Numbered from the stretch's first letter, positions 1 to 7,482 are shown. The stretch is DNA of 64,000 nucleotides from JAVJRN01 sp040218415 (GCA_040218415.1 JAVJRN010000066.1:1-64000), one strand, 5' to 3'. The notes: generated by a model not told the origin, from the letters alone. Numbers and translations: made by a program.

Positions 1-75
1 TTGCCCCATACTCTCAGGGCTAGACTCCCATTCCTCTATGATAGGAAACATCTCTGATTCACTCTTGCGTGGCAT
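1..75 (-). CDS. Partial gene, probable IS66-type transposition accessory protein (N-terminus only)
   Basis: An open frame runs leftwards from an ATG at 75 and leaves the window, giving 25 residues that begin MPRKSESEMFPIIEEW. The opening, a short charged stretch and then an (E/L)-EEW-type helix, resembles the small DNA-binding accessory proteins that start IS66-family elements in Bacteroidota. Only the beginning is visible, so no domain can be confirmed. The adjacent truncated gene at 124-363 fits an insertion into an older gene. An unrelated HTH protein is possible. Confidence 0.4.
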   Translation of the reverse strand, partial: MPRKSESEMFPIIEEWESSPESMGQ

Positions 76-123
76 AGCTTTTTTCTGCAAATTTCAGCTA
101 GTTATATGCCGAATTCGAGATGC

Positions 124-363
124 TCATACCCGAAGGGATACTTTATAAAAACCAGAATTCAAGAAATCTCTGGTTCTGTCGAGGGTTTTTTTATTAGAGG
201 CGGCATTACTTTTTGTCATCCCTTTAAGAAAATTTTCTAAAGCCAGTTCGACGGCTGCTACTTGTGCCGCCACCTCGGGCAAGTCTTGCGTAATTGTTAC
301 GGTGTTTTCGGTCAGTGCTTGCAATTGAGCAAGGCGCATTTGAGGTAATCTGATAATTTCCAT
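124..363 (-). pseudogene. Short hypothetical protein, probably the truncated 5' part of a DUF6261-like gene
   Basis: The 79-residue frame starts MEIIRLPQMRL and is rich in Ala, Leu and Gln, consistent with an all-helical protein. The pattern of a short beta-like start, helical middle and Asp-Arg-x-Arg-Asp turn near residue 63 recalls the start of DUF6261 proteins of Bacteroidota, which are usually two to three times longer. The frame stops within sequence leading straight into the probable IS66-type gene at 1-75, so the last few residues may be read-through into the inserted element. Function is unknown. It may be a genuine small gene. Confidence 0.4.
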
Positions 364-538
364 GATTTTGGATTTAGAGTAAACGAATTGATTTATCGCT
401 AATGAAATTAAATACTTATTTCATAACGAGAAACTGTTTAGCGCCAAAAATGAAAATTTATTTGCTAGCGGTTAGTTTTTTATATCAAATGATGTAATTA
501 GGTGTGTATGTTAGAGGAAAAAAGAGACTTGATCTCTA

Positions 539-1372
539 TTAAAAGTCGAGCGCCAGCTGTTCACTTGTGAGAATAAGCAATCCTGATGTTAGGTGCTCTT
601 TTAAACTCTTAGCCCCAAACTTATTTGATAAACAATCTACGAGTTGATTCCTGTATTGATCGTCAGGAACTAGGAGGTACTTTATGTCGCTTAAATCAAA
701 TTTTAAGGGCTCGAAAAGCTTTTGATCATTTTTTCTATTCAATATTAAAGCGTCGTGTTGATGCTCATATTCAATCAGAATATCTGGATTTTTATCTTTC
801 TCAAGTGCATCTATGTGGGGTAAATATCGCCATTCTCTTTCTTGATAGGCATTAATTAGTAGTCCATCAAAATCTACACTCATATTCTTGATGAGCTTAA
901 ACATCATACGATTCAAGCTATATATTTCATCAATGCCTTCTACTGCCTTTAATTCTTCCAAATTATTCAGAATTAAACCACTTACTTGATTATATAATTT
1001 TTTAAATATTGATTGATCATGAAAATAGTGAACCGGATTAATGTTGTTTATTAAAGCCCATTCGATACTTAATCCAATTCCAAACTTACCATAACGCAAA
1101 TAATCATTGGTTTGAGCTATCGCAATATTGCAAAAGCTCACCATGGCAATGTAAATCTTCTCATTTTCCGAGAAGACTTCTTCAGAGTAGGATGGATAAA
1201 AGCCTTCATTTATTATTCCTTTGAGATAATCCCATTTTGGCGTATAATGAAAAATATGATTGACTTGCTTTTTCCATACGTTTCTAGCCTCTAAGTCTGA
1301 AAGCAATAAGCGATTGAAACCTTCGGGCTGTTTCCCCAAAAGTTCAGATATTTTACTAATTGTGTCTTTCAT
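539..1372 (-). CDS. AbiGi-like abortive-infection protein
   Basis: The 277-residue protein has the features of the AbiGi antitoxin family of abortive phage-resistance systems. There is an early His-Tyr-Thr-x-x-x-x-x-x-x-Gly-Ile segment near residue 42, then a run resembling MVSFCNIAIAQ followed by YGKFGIGLSIEWA, and a later acidic REWRYLP motif near residue 180. In that family the AbiGi partner is described as neutralising an AbiGii toxin, but no AbiGii-like gene is visible next to it. It may act alone, be an orphan, or have a partner outside the window. The gene starts 30 bp outside the att-like site at 1402-1419, so it probably belongs to neighbouring accessory DNA rather than to the main island. 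Confidence 0.65.
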   Translation of the reverse strand: MKDTISKISELLGKQPEGFNRLLLSDLEARNVWKKQVNHIFHYTPKWDYLKGIINEGFYPSYSEEVFSENEKIYIAMVSFCNIAIAQTNDYLRYGKFGIGLSIEWALINNINPVHYFHDQSIFKKLYNQVSGLILNNLEELKAVEGIDEIYSLNRMMFKLIKNMSVDFDGLLINAYQEREWRYLPHIDALEKDKNPDILIEYEHQHDALILNRKNDQKLFEPLKFDLSDIKYLLVPDDQYRNQLVDCLSNKFGAKSLKEHLTSGLLILTSEQLALDF

Positions 1373-1401
1373 AGACTATTCAATAACTAATTATGATATG
1401 A

Positions 1402-1419
1402 TTACTTCCCGATACAGAA
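1402..1419. other. att-like site: copy of the mnmE 3' end
   Basis: The 18 bases here read TTCTGTATCGGGAAGTAA on the minus strand and would encode FCIGK-stop, the conserved C-terminus of MnmE. The true mnmE end at 42124-42141 reads TTTTGTATCGGAAAGTAA, 16 of 18 bases identical and in the same orientation. Homology stops outside these bases, so this is not the remnant of a second mnmE gene. Known trmE/mnmE-targeting islands such as SGI1 use the last 18 bp of the gene as attachment site. I infer that this is the far end of the island whose integrase lies at 40437-41531. Confidence 0.7.
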
Positions 1420-1550
1420 TATTTAAAATGAATGTAACTTATTGTTATTCAGCACTTTGCTAAAGTAGTAGAAACGAATTAGCAACAGAAATAGCTGATT
1501 AATAGCAAAATAAGGGATAAGAAAGGAAAAATGGAGCGGAGTGGACATAA

Positions 1551-1580
1551 AAAAACCGCCTCACAAAGGAAGCGGTTTTT
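1551..1580 (-). terminator. Intrinsic terminator of the DUF6266 gene
   Basis: A perfect 9 bp inverted repeat (AAAAACCGC and GCGGTTTTT) encloses a 12-base loop just after the stop codon of the gene at 1600-2241. The arm gives a U-run on either strand, so it could work in both directions; the minus direction matches the gene. Confidence 0.85.
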
Positions 1581-1599
1581 ATCGAAAACACCAATCGCT

Positions 1600-2241
1600 T
1601 TACGCAACTGTTACAGAGCCTAAATAAACGCTGTTAGCAACTTTAGTTCCGTCTTCTGATACAAACCCTAAGAAGACTTCAACGTCTTCTCCTGAGTACT
1701 CAGAAGGTACTGGAATGGTCGCTATACCAGCTGATCTGTCTGGTCCCGCAGTTGTAAAAACTGCCTCACCTCTTGAAGTGTTCAATAGAGCAATCAGAGC
1801 CTTGTCTGTCGCTTGAGCACTACCACTTCCTGAATTGTCTGTCCAGGTCGCTTCTACGTTTCCAGCACTTGGAGAAGAAGCTGCACCGTTCGCAGCTACC
1901 GTCAGATTACCTCTTGAAACCAATGCACTTGCATAGTCCACCATGAAGTTGGGGTATGCACCTGTAATTGAGTTATTCAAGTTGTATGACATGGCCGCAT
2001 TGAATTGGGTCATCTTGTTGGCATACTGCTTAAAACCAACTCTAAGGAAGTCTGTCATTGGCTGCAAGAACTTCAATACAATTGAGAACTTTGAACGCTG
2101 GTCAACTTGACCTTCAGTTCTTGGGTTCGCTACACTGGAAGGTTTGATTCTTAGGTAATCGATGCCCTTCCAAGTTCCACCGATTACATTCCCAACCTGT
2201 CCTGAGACACCACCGAGAATACCTTGATTAATTTTTCCCAT
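1600..2241 (-). CDS. DUF6266 family protein
   Basis: The 213-residue protein opens with MGKINQGILGGVSGQVGNVI followed by GGTWKGIDYLR, the Gly-rich signature of DUF6266, a family abundant and often multicopy in Bacteroidota. No signal peptide or membrane segment is visible. The C-terminal half (about residues 120-213) has alternating hydrophobic strands like an Ig/Fn3-type beta sandwich, which is my reading only. Family function is not known to me. It is monocistronic, ends at a strong terminator (1551-1580) and is the first gene inside the putative island end, so it is probably cargo or a leftover of an earlier element. Confidence 0.85.
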   Translation of the reverse strand: MGKINQGILGGVSGQVGNVIGGTWKGIDYLRIKPSSVANPRTEGQVDQRSKFSIVLKFLQPMTDFLRVGFKQYANKMTQFNAAMSYNLNNSITGAYPNFMVDYASALVSRGNLTVAANGAASSPSAGNVEATWTDNSGSGSAQATDKALIALLNTSRGEAVFTTAGPDRSAGIATIPVPSEYSGEDVEVFLGFVSEDGTKVANSVYLGSVTVA

Positions 2242-2419
2242 CTTTTTACGCTTTTTTAAGGATTAAACATTTGCTTGGACTTGACACGGACTTACCATGG
2301 ATTTGCCCTTCACCATCTAAAATACTACAAGAAACAGGCGAAGATTCATTCTTAGTTGCTGTTGCTTTGGTGTGCTTTATTTTGCCTTTGTTGCCCTGTT
2401 CTTTTGTCAGATCAAGGAG

Positions 2420-2866
2420 TTAACCTGTCCCTGATTCTTTCATTAGGTTGTGGAATATTGACTGCCTGGCAGTATCTATCATTTTTAAGGTGAGCTTGAT
2501 TTTTTGCTCGTTGACATCCAATAGCTTTAGTGCCTGAATCGACTTATCAAATGCTTGTTTCTTAATGCTTGCTTTGGCTTCACTGTCTCTGATCACTTTT
2601 CGGATCTCATCAATAGTTATGAATGGTATCACCGAACCTTTCAAATAGAAATGGAATGATTTTGACCTCCACAATCCGAAACAAAGCCAATACAGAAATT
2701 CTCTGACTGCTTCATTTTCTGCAATACATACAAAGCAATTCGGGCAAGGGGTATTGAGGGGTTTTCCGCTATTCAATCCTTTATTCAGGATAAAGAAATG
2801 AGGTTGTTTGTAAATCGTTTCCTGTCTGTGGCATTTGATGCTGTGCGTTTTCATATAGTGAGCCAT
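2420..2866 (-). CDS. DUF6943 family protein of Bacteroidota mobile elements
   Basis: From the ATG at 2866 the protein is about 148 residues; a second ATG at 2854 is equally plausible. The core reads QPHFFILNKGLNSGKPL and then PCPNCFVC, followed by a Leu-Tyr-Trp-Leu-x-Phe-Gly-Leu-Trp-Arg-Ser-Lys stretch and a Lys-Gly-Ser-Val-Ile-Pro-Phe turn, which is the DUF6943 pattern found beside conjugative-element genes of Bacteroidota. The frame stays open upstream to 3148, but that part is low-complexity Phe/Pro-rich translation of the structured non-coding region, so I exclude it. The family's function is unknown. Its presence supports an origin from an integrative conjugative element. Confidence 0.8.
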   Translation of the reverse strand: MAHYMKTHSIKCHRQETIYKQPHFFILNKGLNSGKPLNTPCPNCFVCIAENEAVREFLYWLCFGLWRSKSFHFYLKGSVIPFITIDEIRKVIRDSEAKASIKKQAFDKSIQALKLLDVNEQKIKLTLKMIDTARQSIFHNLMKESGTG

Positions 2867-2987
2867 TAAAATTTTGCTCGCTACGCTCCGCACAGACATT
2901 TTTAAAAGAGAAAAGAAAAAAGGGAAAAAAAGAAAAGAGAAAGCTCTTGAAAAGGTGGGTGGAGCAGGGTTGACAAGGTTTTTGGGA

Positions 2988-3014
2988 AAAATACTACCCA
3001 GAGGGTGGAGATTT
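2988..3014 (-). repeat. Hairpin plus T-run motif, copy 1
   Basis: On the minus strand this reads CTCCACCCTCTGGGTAGTAT and then a T-run: a weak CCACCC/GGGTAG hairpin followed by U residues. A near copy lies at 3361-3386. They could be weak terminators or conserved pieces of the non-coding region between DUF6943 and the copper cassette. Confidence 0.5.
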
Positions 3015-3134
3015 TTATCAAAACCCGAAGGGCTTGACCTTGACAAACCTATTGTGCGTTGGGCATGTGGGAACCCACCTAATTTTGCTTGTCTCATTTT
3101 TTTTATTGTCTTCAATACTACCCTTCTGGAAAGG

Positions 3135-3162
3135 AAAAAAAAAGCCACCCTAAAAGGGTAGC
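3135..3162 (-). terminator. Intrinsic terminator of a minus-strand RNA
   Basis: On the minus strand GCTACCCT and AGGGTGGC pair through eight base pairs including one G-U, followed by nine T residues. On the plus strand the same position would be a C-A mismatch, so the structure favours minus-strand transcription. No protein gene ends here, so it points to a non-coding RNA gene upstream (higher coordinates). Confidence 0.8.
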
Positions 3163-3350
3163 TCTGAGAAACTAAGCTCTAACCAAAAGAGCCGAATAGT
3201 GTAATCAACTACACCACACCGAACAATGCCCATGAAGAATGGACAACCAGAAGTACGAACGCCCGCCAATAGCCACCTGCTACCGAAACGAACTCTAAAT
3301 AATAACTTAAACATAGTGCCTCATCACAGGACGGTGTGATTGTGGCAAGG
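3135..3350 (-). ncRNA. Candidate structured non-coding RNA with tRNA-like segment
   Basis: Upstream of the terminator at 3135-3162 lie three further perfect hairpins: GCTCT/AGAGC with a 7-base loop (3176-3192), GTGTA/TACAC (3199-3214) and ATCACA/TGTGAT (3323-3340). On the minus strand the first two read like a tRNA D-arm followed by an anticodon arm with a TTTGGTT loop, and the stretch GTGTGGTGTAGTTG resembles the 5' half of bacterial tRNA-Gln. The T-arm and acceptor stem are not convincing and the 3' part runs into the terminator, so this is not a normal tRNA. The 5' end is unknown; I set it near 3350. Confidence 0.45.
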
Positions 3351-3360
3351 GCAGTGAAGA

Positions 3361-3386
3361 AAAAATACTACCTGTAGGGTGGAGAT
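3361..3386 (-). repeat. Hairpin plus T-run motif, copy 2
   Basis: On the minus strand this reads CTCCACCCTACAGGTAGTAT followed by T residues, matching the motif at 2988-3014. The two copies lie either side of the candidate RNA gene, and the similarity continues a short way upstream on the minus strand, suggesting a duplicated block of roughly 60 bp. Confidence 0.45.
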
Positions 3387-3479
3387 TTTTTTGAAACTGG
3401 CGTAGCGAACCCTTGCAAACGCTCACATCCGCATGCCTGTAACTTTGTACTGTGTTGTTGTTTTTATTCCTTTCCCCAT

Positions 3480-4290
3480 CTATCAACTGTATCTAGCTAT
3501 GTTCTTTTCCTTCATTTGGTTGTGGAGTTGGAATTGTGCGAAACGCAGGTAAACTAAGGCGTAGCCATTTATGCGAGCCGCCTGCGAGTGGAGCAAGGGT
3601 GGTGGCTGCAAAAGCTCGAAGAATGAGGGCGGCAGACACCTACCGTTTACGGCAGGGCTGGCGTGATTTTTTGCTTTAGGGTCGGGAAAGGCAAGGGTAG
3701 CGATTGAACGGAACGAAACGATTTGATGGGTGGAATGGAGCAATTACTGGCTGTTATTAGTGTTGAAGTGTTTGACATCATAATCAATCCACCAAATACT
3801 AATTGAAGGCATAACAGACGGATTGCGAAATGGAACTGTGTTGGCTCGTGAAGTGAAGAGAATGAGCTACTCTTGTGTGTGGTGCTGAAAGTGGCTGAAT
3901 GAAAGGAAAGAGGCACGAGAGACTGAAATGAAGCGACTGTAGGCACTGGATTAAAGGCAAAAAGCATGACAGCCCGATCAGCCCGCAGCGACCCGCAGGC
4001 GAGCAAAAACACATGCAGCGACAGACCCCCAATTTTATTCTTCTGTGAGTACAGCGAACACCTTATTGGGGTTTGGGGGGATGAAGTAGCTGCAAGTGAG
4101 GATTGAGAGTAGCGTGTGTAGCAAAACAAGTGAACGGCAGGTGGTGAGCACCTACTGGAGCACAAACCACCTGGTAAGTGAACGGTATATGCAAGGGCGA
4201 CCGAAGGGAGTACATTTTACCCTTGCAGATATGTTTTTGCGGAACAAAACGTAACGATTGACGAACACCGCTTTACCTGCGTTGGGGTGT
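3480..4290. other. Non-coding, repeat- and palindrome-rich region
   Basis: No credible gene is present. The open minus-strand frames here encode Ser/His/Phe-rich low-complexity translations with no domain. The region holds a diverged copy of the 160 bp repeat (about 3840-3955), an 8 bp inverted repeat CAGGTGGT/ACCACCTG (4138-4145 and 4166-4173), the direct repeat AAGTGAACGG either side of it (4129-4138, 4176-4185), and a longer inverted repeat at 4187-4197 and 4220-4232. Such clusters are typical of origins of transfer or other DNA-processing sites, but no relaxase is encoded nearby. Function is an inference. Confidence 0.5.
4187..4232 (+). other. Large inverted repeat, origin-of-transfer-like or terminator
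   Basis: ATATGCAAGGG at 4187-4197 pairs with CCCTTGCAGATAT at 4220-4232 with a single bulged G and a 22-base loop. A T-run follows on the plus strand, so it could end a plus-strand transcript; with the neighbouring inverted and direct repeats it could instead be part of a DNA-processing site. Confidence 0.4.
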
Positions 4291-4447
4291 GCGTTGGGAA
4301 AAGCAAGTGTGTGACTGAATGGATTGGAGTGCAACGAAAAGGAATGAAGGAATGCTCTTGCTGTGTGGTGCAGGAAGTGGGTGAATTAAAAGAGTGAGGA
4401 ACGAACGAATGCAATGAACCTACTGGAAGCACATGGGTGTGGTTGGG
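4291..4447. repeat. 160 bp non-coding repeat, copy A
   Basis: The first 36 bases are identical to those of copy B (17018-17187), and after a short replaced segment about 110 further bases match with few differences. In copy B a self-complementary insert (TCCCGAAAGCCTTCGGGA) replaces about 11 bases of copy A. Copy A lies just after the 3' end of the copper operon in the direction of transcription. Copies A and B bracket the copper cassette exactly. A third, diverged copy is at about 3840-3955. Confidence 0.85.
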
Positions 4448-4476
4448 GTTACTTATGTAGTCGCTTAACCCTTAAC

Positions 4477-4950
4477 CTATTTGAATTTTTCCTTTTCAAT
4501 ATCAACAACCAATGAATCAAAGTATTTAACCAGTCGTGCCTTTTTTGAGGAATCCAATTTAGCTTCCGAATGTAAAAAAAGGTAGGATGGCATTGGCATT
4601 TTATCATCATCTATTTGACTTAGAATTGATTTGAATTTGATGCGCTTCATACGATTCGATTGATTACCAAATTCGGATAAATTCAATTCATCTTTACCTT
4701 CTCTAATGTGCTTTTCCATTAAATAGCGAATAGGCTGTATGTTACTGTACCAAGGGTAGGTCGTTTGGTTGCTGTGGCAGTCGTAACATGAAGACCGCAA
4801 CATATTACCTATTTTGACAGGAGGCTGGTATTTTTCTATAAAGTCCGATGATGTTGCAAGTTTTATTTCATTGCGTTGGACGGGGACAAATTGAATCCCC
4901 ACCAACACAATAAAAACTACCCATAAAGATAATTTAAGCCATTTTTTCAT
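4477..4950 (-). CDS. Haem-binding domain protein (single c-type haem), copper operon
   Basis: The 157-residue protein has an N-terminal hydrophobic anchor or signal (residues 1-20) and a CYDCH motif (CxxCH) near residue 56, followed by SNQTTYPWYSNIQP, the signature of the Haem_bd (PF14376-type) domain. Conserved Met residues further on (about residue 120, MPMPSYL) could be an axial ligand. It is therefore probably an exported, membrane-anchored monohaem cytochrome-like protein. It is the last gene of the copper operon and its start overlaps the stop of the DUF3347 lipoprotein by 4 bp (ATGA), indicating coupled translation. A redox role in periplasmic copper handling is inferred. Confidence 0.85.
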   Translation of the reverse strand: MKKWLKLSLWVVFIVLVGIQFVPVQRNEIKLATSSDFIEKYQPPVKIGNMLRSSCYDCHSNQTTYPWYSNIQPIRYLMEKHIREGKDELNLSEFGNQSNRMKRIKFKSILSQIDDDKMPMPSYLFLHSEAKLDSSKKARLVKYFDSLVVDIEKEKFK

Positions 4951-5564
4951 TTCATGGAGATGGTTTCCTTAACCGAACCGCAAGTCAGCATCTTACTGCC
5001 AAACAATGGATTTTTGATCTCTTTGGAATCACTCAGCCAGCTACCCCCTTTTCCTTTGTTGTACATAGGGCAATACTGCTGATACAGTGTTCTGTCCGTT
5101 CCTGTGATTGCAAGTAAGTCCATGAAATCTTTTGCCATTCCTTCAAAATGCTCACGTTGATGAACTATTTCACTTTTGGCGATATGCTCTCCATGCTCCT
5201 TAATCACTTCCAGTATCTCTTTGATTTCCGTTTGTTTTGATTCTTCAAATGAACTCGCCTCAAATGCGATTGCTGCATCTGCCAATGTTTGACCCGCACT
5301 GGCTGCTGATTTGGAATCGTCTTTAACCAAGGCGTTTTTGATTGCCAGGTATGGGTCGATCAATTGAGATATTGATTTGTTTTCATTCATTTCCATTACT
5401 GTACCATCGGGCATTTTATGCTCGGTTGCATGATCCATACCACTATGATCATGTTCGGTATTATCATCGTTATGATCGGTTGATTTACTATTTCCGCAGG
5501 CAACAAGTGAAAATGATAGACCTGCTACTATAGCGAGTGTTAAGATTGAATTTGTACTTTTCAT
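4947..5564 (-). CDS. DUF3347 lipoprotein, His-rich
   Basis: The 205-residue protein has a lipoprotein signal (LSFSLVAC, lipobox Cys near residue 23), then a His/Asp/Met-rich linker (DHNDDNTEHDHSGMDHATEH) suited to metal binding, then a helical DUF3347 domain ending in QYCPMYNKGKGGSWLSDSKE. The same C-terminal signature (QHCPMA...WLS...NPYFG) is fused to the CusB protein at 5704-7482, so the operon carries this domain twice. It probably binds copper in the periplasm; this is an inference from the Cys, Met and His residues and the neighbours. It overlaps the next gene by 4 bp. Confidence 0.85.
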   Translation of the reverse strand: MKSTNSILTLAIVAGLSFSLVACGNSKSTDHNDDNTEHDHSGMDHATEHKMPDGTVMEMNENKSISQLIDPYLAIKNALVKDDSKSAASAGQTLADAAIAFEASSFEESKQTEIKEILEVIKEHGEHIAKSEIVHQREHFEGMAKDFMDLLAITGTDRTLYQQYCPMYNKGKGGSWLSDSKEIKNPLFGSKMLTCGSVKETISMK

Positions 5565-5578
5565 TTTATTGGATTTTA

Positions 5579-5707
5579 TTAATTAAACATTTGAATTACG
5601 ACCAAGCCAAGAATGATTAGGGAAACAATACCCCATATTATCCTTGAAGCCCATTTTTTTAATTTTGAGGGAGGTGGCTGATCTCCGGTTTTGCAACACT
5701 CTTTCAT
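5579..5707 (-). CDS. 42-residue single-span membrane protein, copper operon
   Basis: The frame MKECCKTGDQPPPSKLKKWA followed by a hydrophobic segment (about residues 22-40) and a short tail fits one membrane span with a Cys-Cys pair on its N-terminal side. Its ATG (5705-5707) overlaps the TGA of the cusB-like gene (5704-5706), the classic coupled ATGA arrangement, and it ends 14 bp before the DUF3347 gene. Similar tiny proteins sit beside Cus genes in other Bacteroidota, as far as I recall. The paired cysteines suggest metal contact, perhaps copper delivery or pump assembly. No experimental role is known to me. Confidence 0.75.
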   Translation of the reverse strand: MKECCKTGDQPPPSKLKKWASRIIWGIVSLIILGLVVIQMFN

Positions 5708-7482
5708 TTTATTGTCTTTGTTGTTTCACCGCATGAAAGCATGGCCTCACCGAAATAGGGATTCAGAATCTCCTTCCCATTGCTCAACCAATCTGCTCCT
5801 TTGTTGGAGTCTGCCATTGGACAGTGCTGTACATAAGTTGGATAGGGGATCGGATTGAACGTTTCGGCTATTGTTATCATGGCATTTGAAATACCCATAA
5901 AGCTATCACGCAGTGCCTTGATGACACCAAGATGTTCGATGTGCTGTAAAGCTGCTTTCAACGCTGTTGACTGTTGCATCCATTGTGAGTGTGCATCTGC
6001 TTTAAAAAGGTTCATATCAATCTTTCCTAAGGAATTGTTCATTGCTACGCCCGATGCTTTGGCTTTTTCAAAATCATCACTTGCCAATGCATCCTTCAAT
6101 TTGAAGTAGTTGTCAAAAAGTGGTTCTAAAGACTTTTTGGCATCCTCTGATATTGTTGTTTTCTTAGATGAAACAGGCATTTTTTCCATTTTTGAATTAG
6201 TGCTACCACCATGATTGTGACCAGTCATGGCTACACCACCTTCCGGGTTCATCATACTTGGTTTACCTGCTAATTGTGCTGCTGCATCAATACTGAATGT
6301 GCCATTGATTGCTATTTCTTCGCCAGGCTGCAAGCCCTCTTCAATCACATAACTTTCTCCTAATTCTGGGCCCAAAGTAACTTCTCGCATTATGAAACTT
6401 ACACCTTGAGCTGACATTTGCATCACATAAACTACGGAGCGTTTGCCTGTCCACATTACGGCAGTTTTAGGAACAGTTAAGGATTCATTATCGGTATTGG
6501 TTTTTGCTTCTATCGTTCCAGTTGCGAACATTTCTGGTTTTAGCATTAAACCTTTGTTTGTAGCTTCAAGTCTTGCTTTTGCCACTCTGGTTTTTGGATC
6601 GATCACAGGATCGATGTAGCTAATTCTTCCTTGAAATGTTTTGCCCGGTATTGATTGCACTGTGTATATCACTGCATCTCCTTTGTTAATCCAAGTCATA
6701 TCGGATTCATACACATCAAAAAGCAACCATACTTTAGATAAATCTGCAATTTCATACAGGGCTTCCCCTTGCCTTATATAATCGCCCAGATTGACCATTT
6801 TTTTAGTTACATATCCTGAAACATTGGCGAGAGTTGGAAACTGTTCTATGGTCTTATTTGAAGCTATTATCTGGTCAATCTGTTTGTCTGTGAGCTTCCA
6901 GTTTTTCAGCTTTTCTTTGGCTGCATTGAACAATGCAGGCTGTGATTCTTTGATTTTTTTTGCTTCAAATAATTCTTCTTGTGCGGTCACCAATTCAGGG
7001 GAATACACATTTGCCAAAACCTGACCTGCTGTAACAAATTCACCTGTGAAATTGACTGAAAGTTTTTCAATCCTGCCTGGGATGTGCGAAGATTGGGTAA
7101 ATAGCAAACGTTCATCAGCCTGTACTTTCCCATTCAGACGTATTGATTTATCAGCCTTCCCCTTATCAACCACCATAGTTTGAACCTGTGCCAACTGCAT
7201 AGCTGTAGGCGACATACTCACCGCCATAGGATCTAATTCACCATCTGTGGATTCCAAAGGAATCAAGTCCATACCGCAAATAGGACATTTACCAGGTTCT
7301 TTTTTTCTGATTTGTGGGTGCATTGAACAAGTCCAAATGGTTTCAGTAGCTTCCATAGACACCTGATCGTGTTCTATGGTGTCAGTTTTTGCTGTTCTTC
7401 CAAAAAGCAACCATCCCAACAACAAGCCTATGGCCAGTGTGGTTAAGGCTACAATTACTGTTGTTTTACTAATATTTTTCAT
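5704..7482 (-). CDS. cusB: CusB-like periplasmic adaptor with metal-binding and DUF3347 domains
   Basis: The 592-residue protein is the membrane-fusion subunit of a copper-efflux RND system. It has an N-terminal membrane anchor (about 8-28), a heavy-metal-binding domain (TCSMHPQIRKKEPGKCPICG, about 50-72), the HlyD-type barrel-sandwich and beta-barrel regions (about 105-400), a Met/His-rich linker (MMNPEGGVAMTGHNHGG) and a C-terminal DUF3347 domain (about 450-592). It links CusA in the inner membrane to CusC in the outer membrane and may hand over copper. It starts 1-2 bp after copA ends and overlaps the small membrane gene by 4 bp. Assignment to copper rests on the domain types and CusA. Confidence 0.9.
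   Translation of the reverse strand: MKNISKTTVIVALTTLAIGLLLGWLLFGRTAKTDTIEHDQVSMEATETIWTCSMHPQIRKKEPGKCPICGMDLIPLESTDGELDPMAVSMSPTAMQLAQVQTMVVDKGKADKSIRLNGKVQADERLLFTQSSHIPGRIEKLSVNFTGEFVTAGQVLANVYSPELVTAQEELFEAKKIKESQPALFNAAKEKLKNWKLTDKQIDQIIASNKTIEQFPTLANVSGYVTKKMVNLGDYIRQGEALYEIADLSKVWLLFDVYESDMTWINKGDAVIYTVQSIPGKTFQGRISYIDPVIDPKTRVAKARLEATNKGLMLKPEMFATGTIEAKTNTDNESLTVPKTAVMWTGKRSVVYVMQMSAQGVSFIMREVTLGPELGESYVIEEGLQPGEEIAINGTFSIDAAAQLAGKPSMMNPEGGVAMTGHNHGGSTNSKMEKMPVSSKKTTISEDAKKSLEPLFDNYFKLKDALASDDFEKAKASGVAMNNSLGKIDMNLFKADAHSQWMQQSTALKAALQHIEHLGVIKALRDSFMGISNAMITIAETFNPIPYPTYVQHCPMADSNKGADWLSNGKEILNPYFGEAMLSCGETTKTIK

Noticed and set aside
2867..3148. N-terminal extension of the DUF6943 protein
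   Set aside because: The extension is Phe/Pro-rich translation of the structured region containing terminator-like repeats; the recognised domain begins after the ATG at 2866 or 2854.
3155..3222. A genuine tRNA gene (anticodon UGG or UUG)
   Set aside because: D-like and anticodon-like arms are present, but the T-arm and acceptor stem do not form and the 3' end runs into a terminator. Kept only as a tRNA-like RNA candidate.
3483..4432. Several overlapping minus-strand open frames of 60-172 codons
   Set aside because: Their translations are Ser/His/Phe/Thr-rich with no domain, they overlap each other in different frames, and the area is full of repeats and palindromes. Absence of stop codons is explained by base composition.
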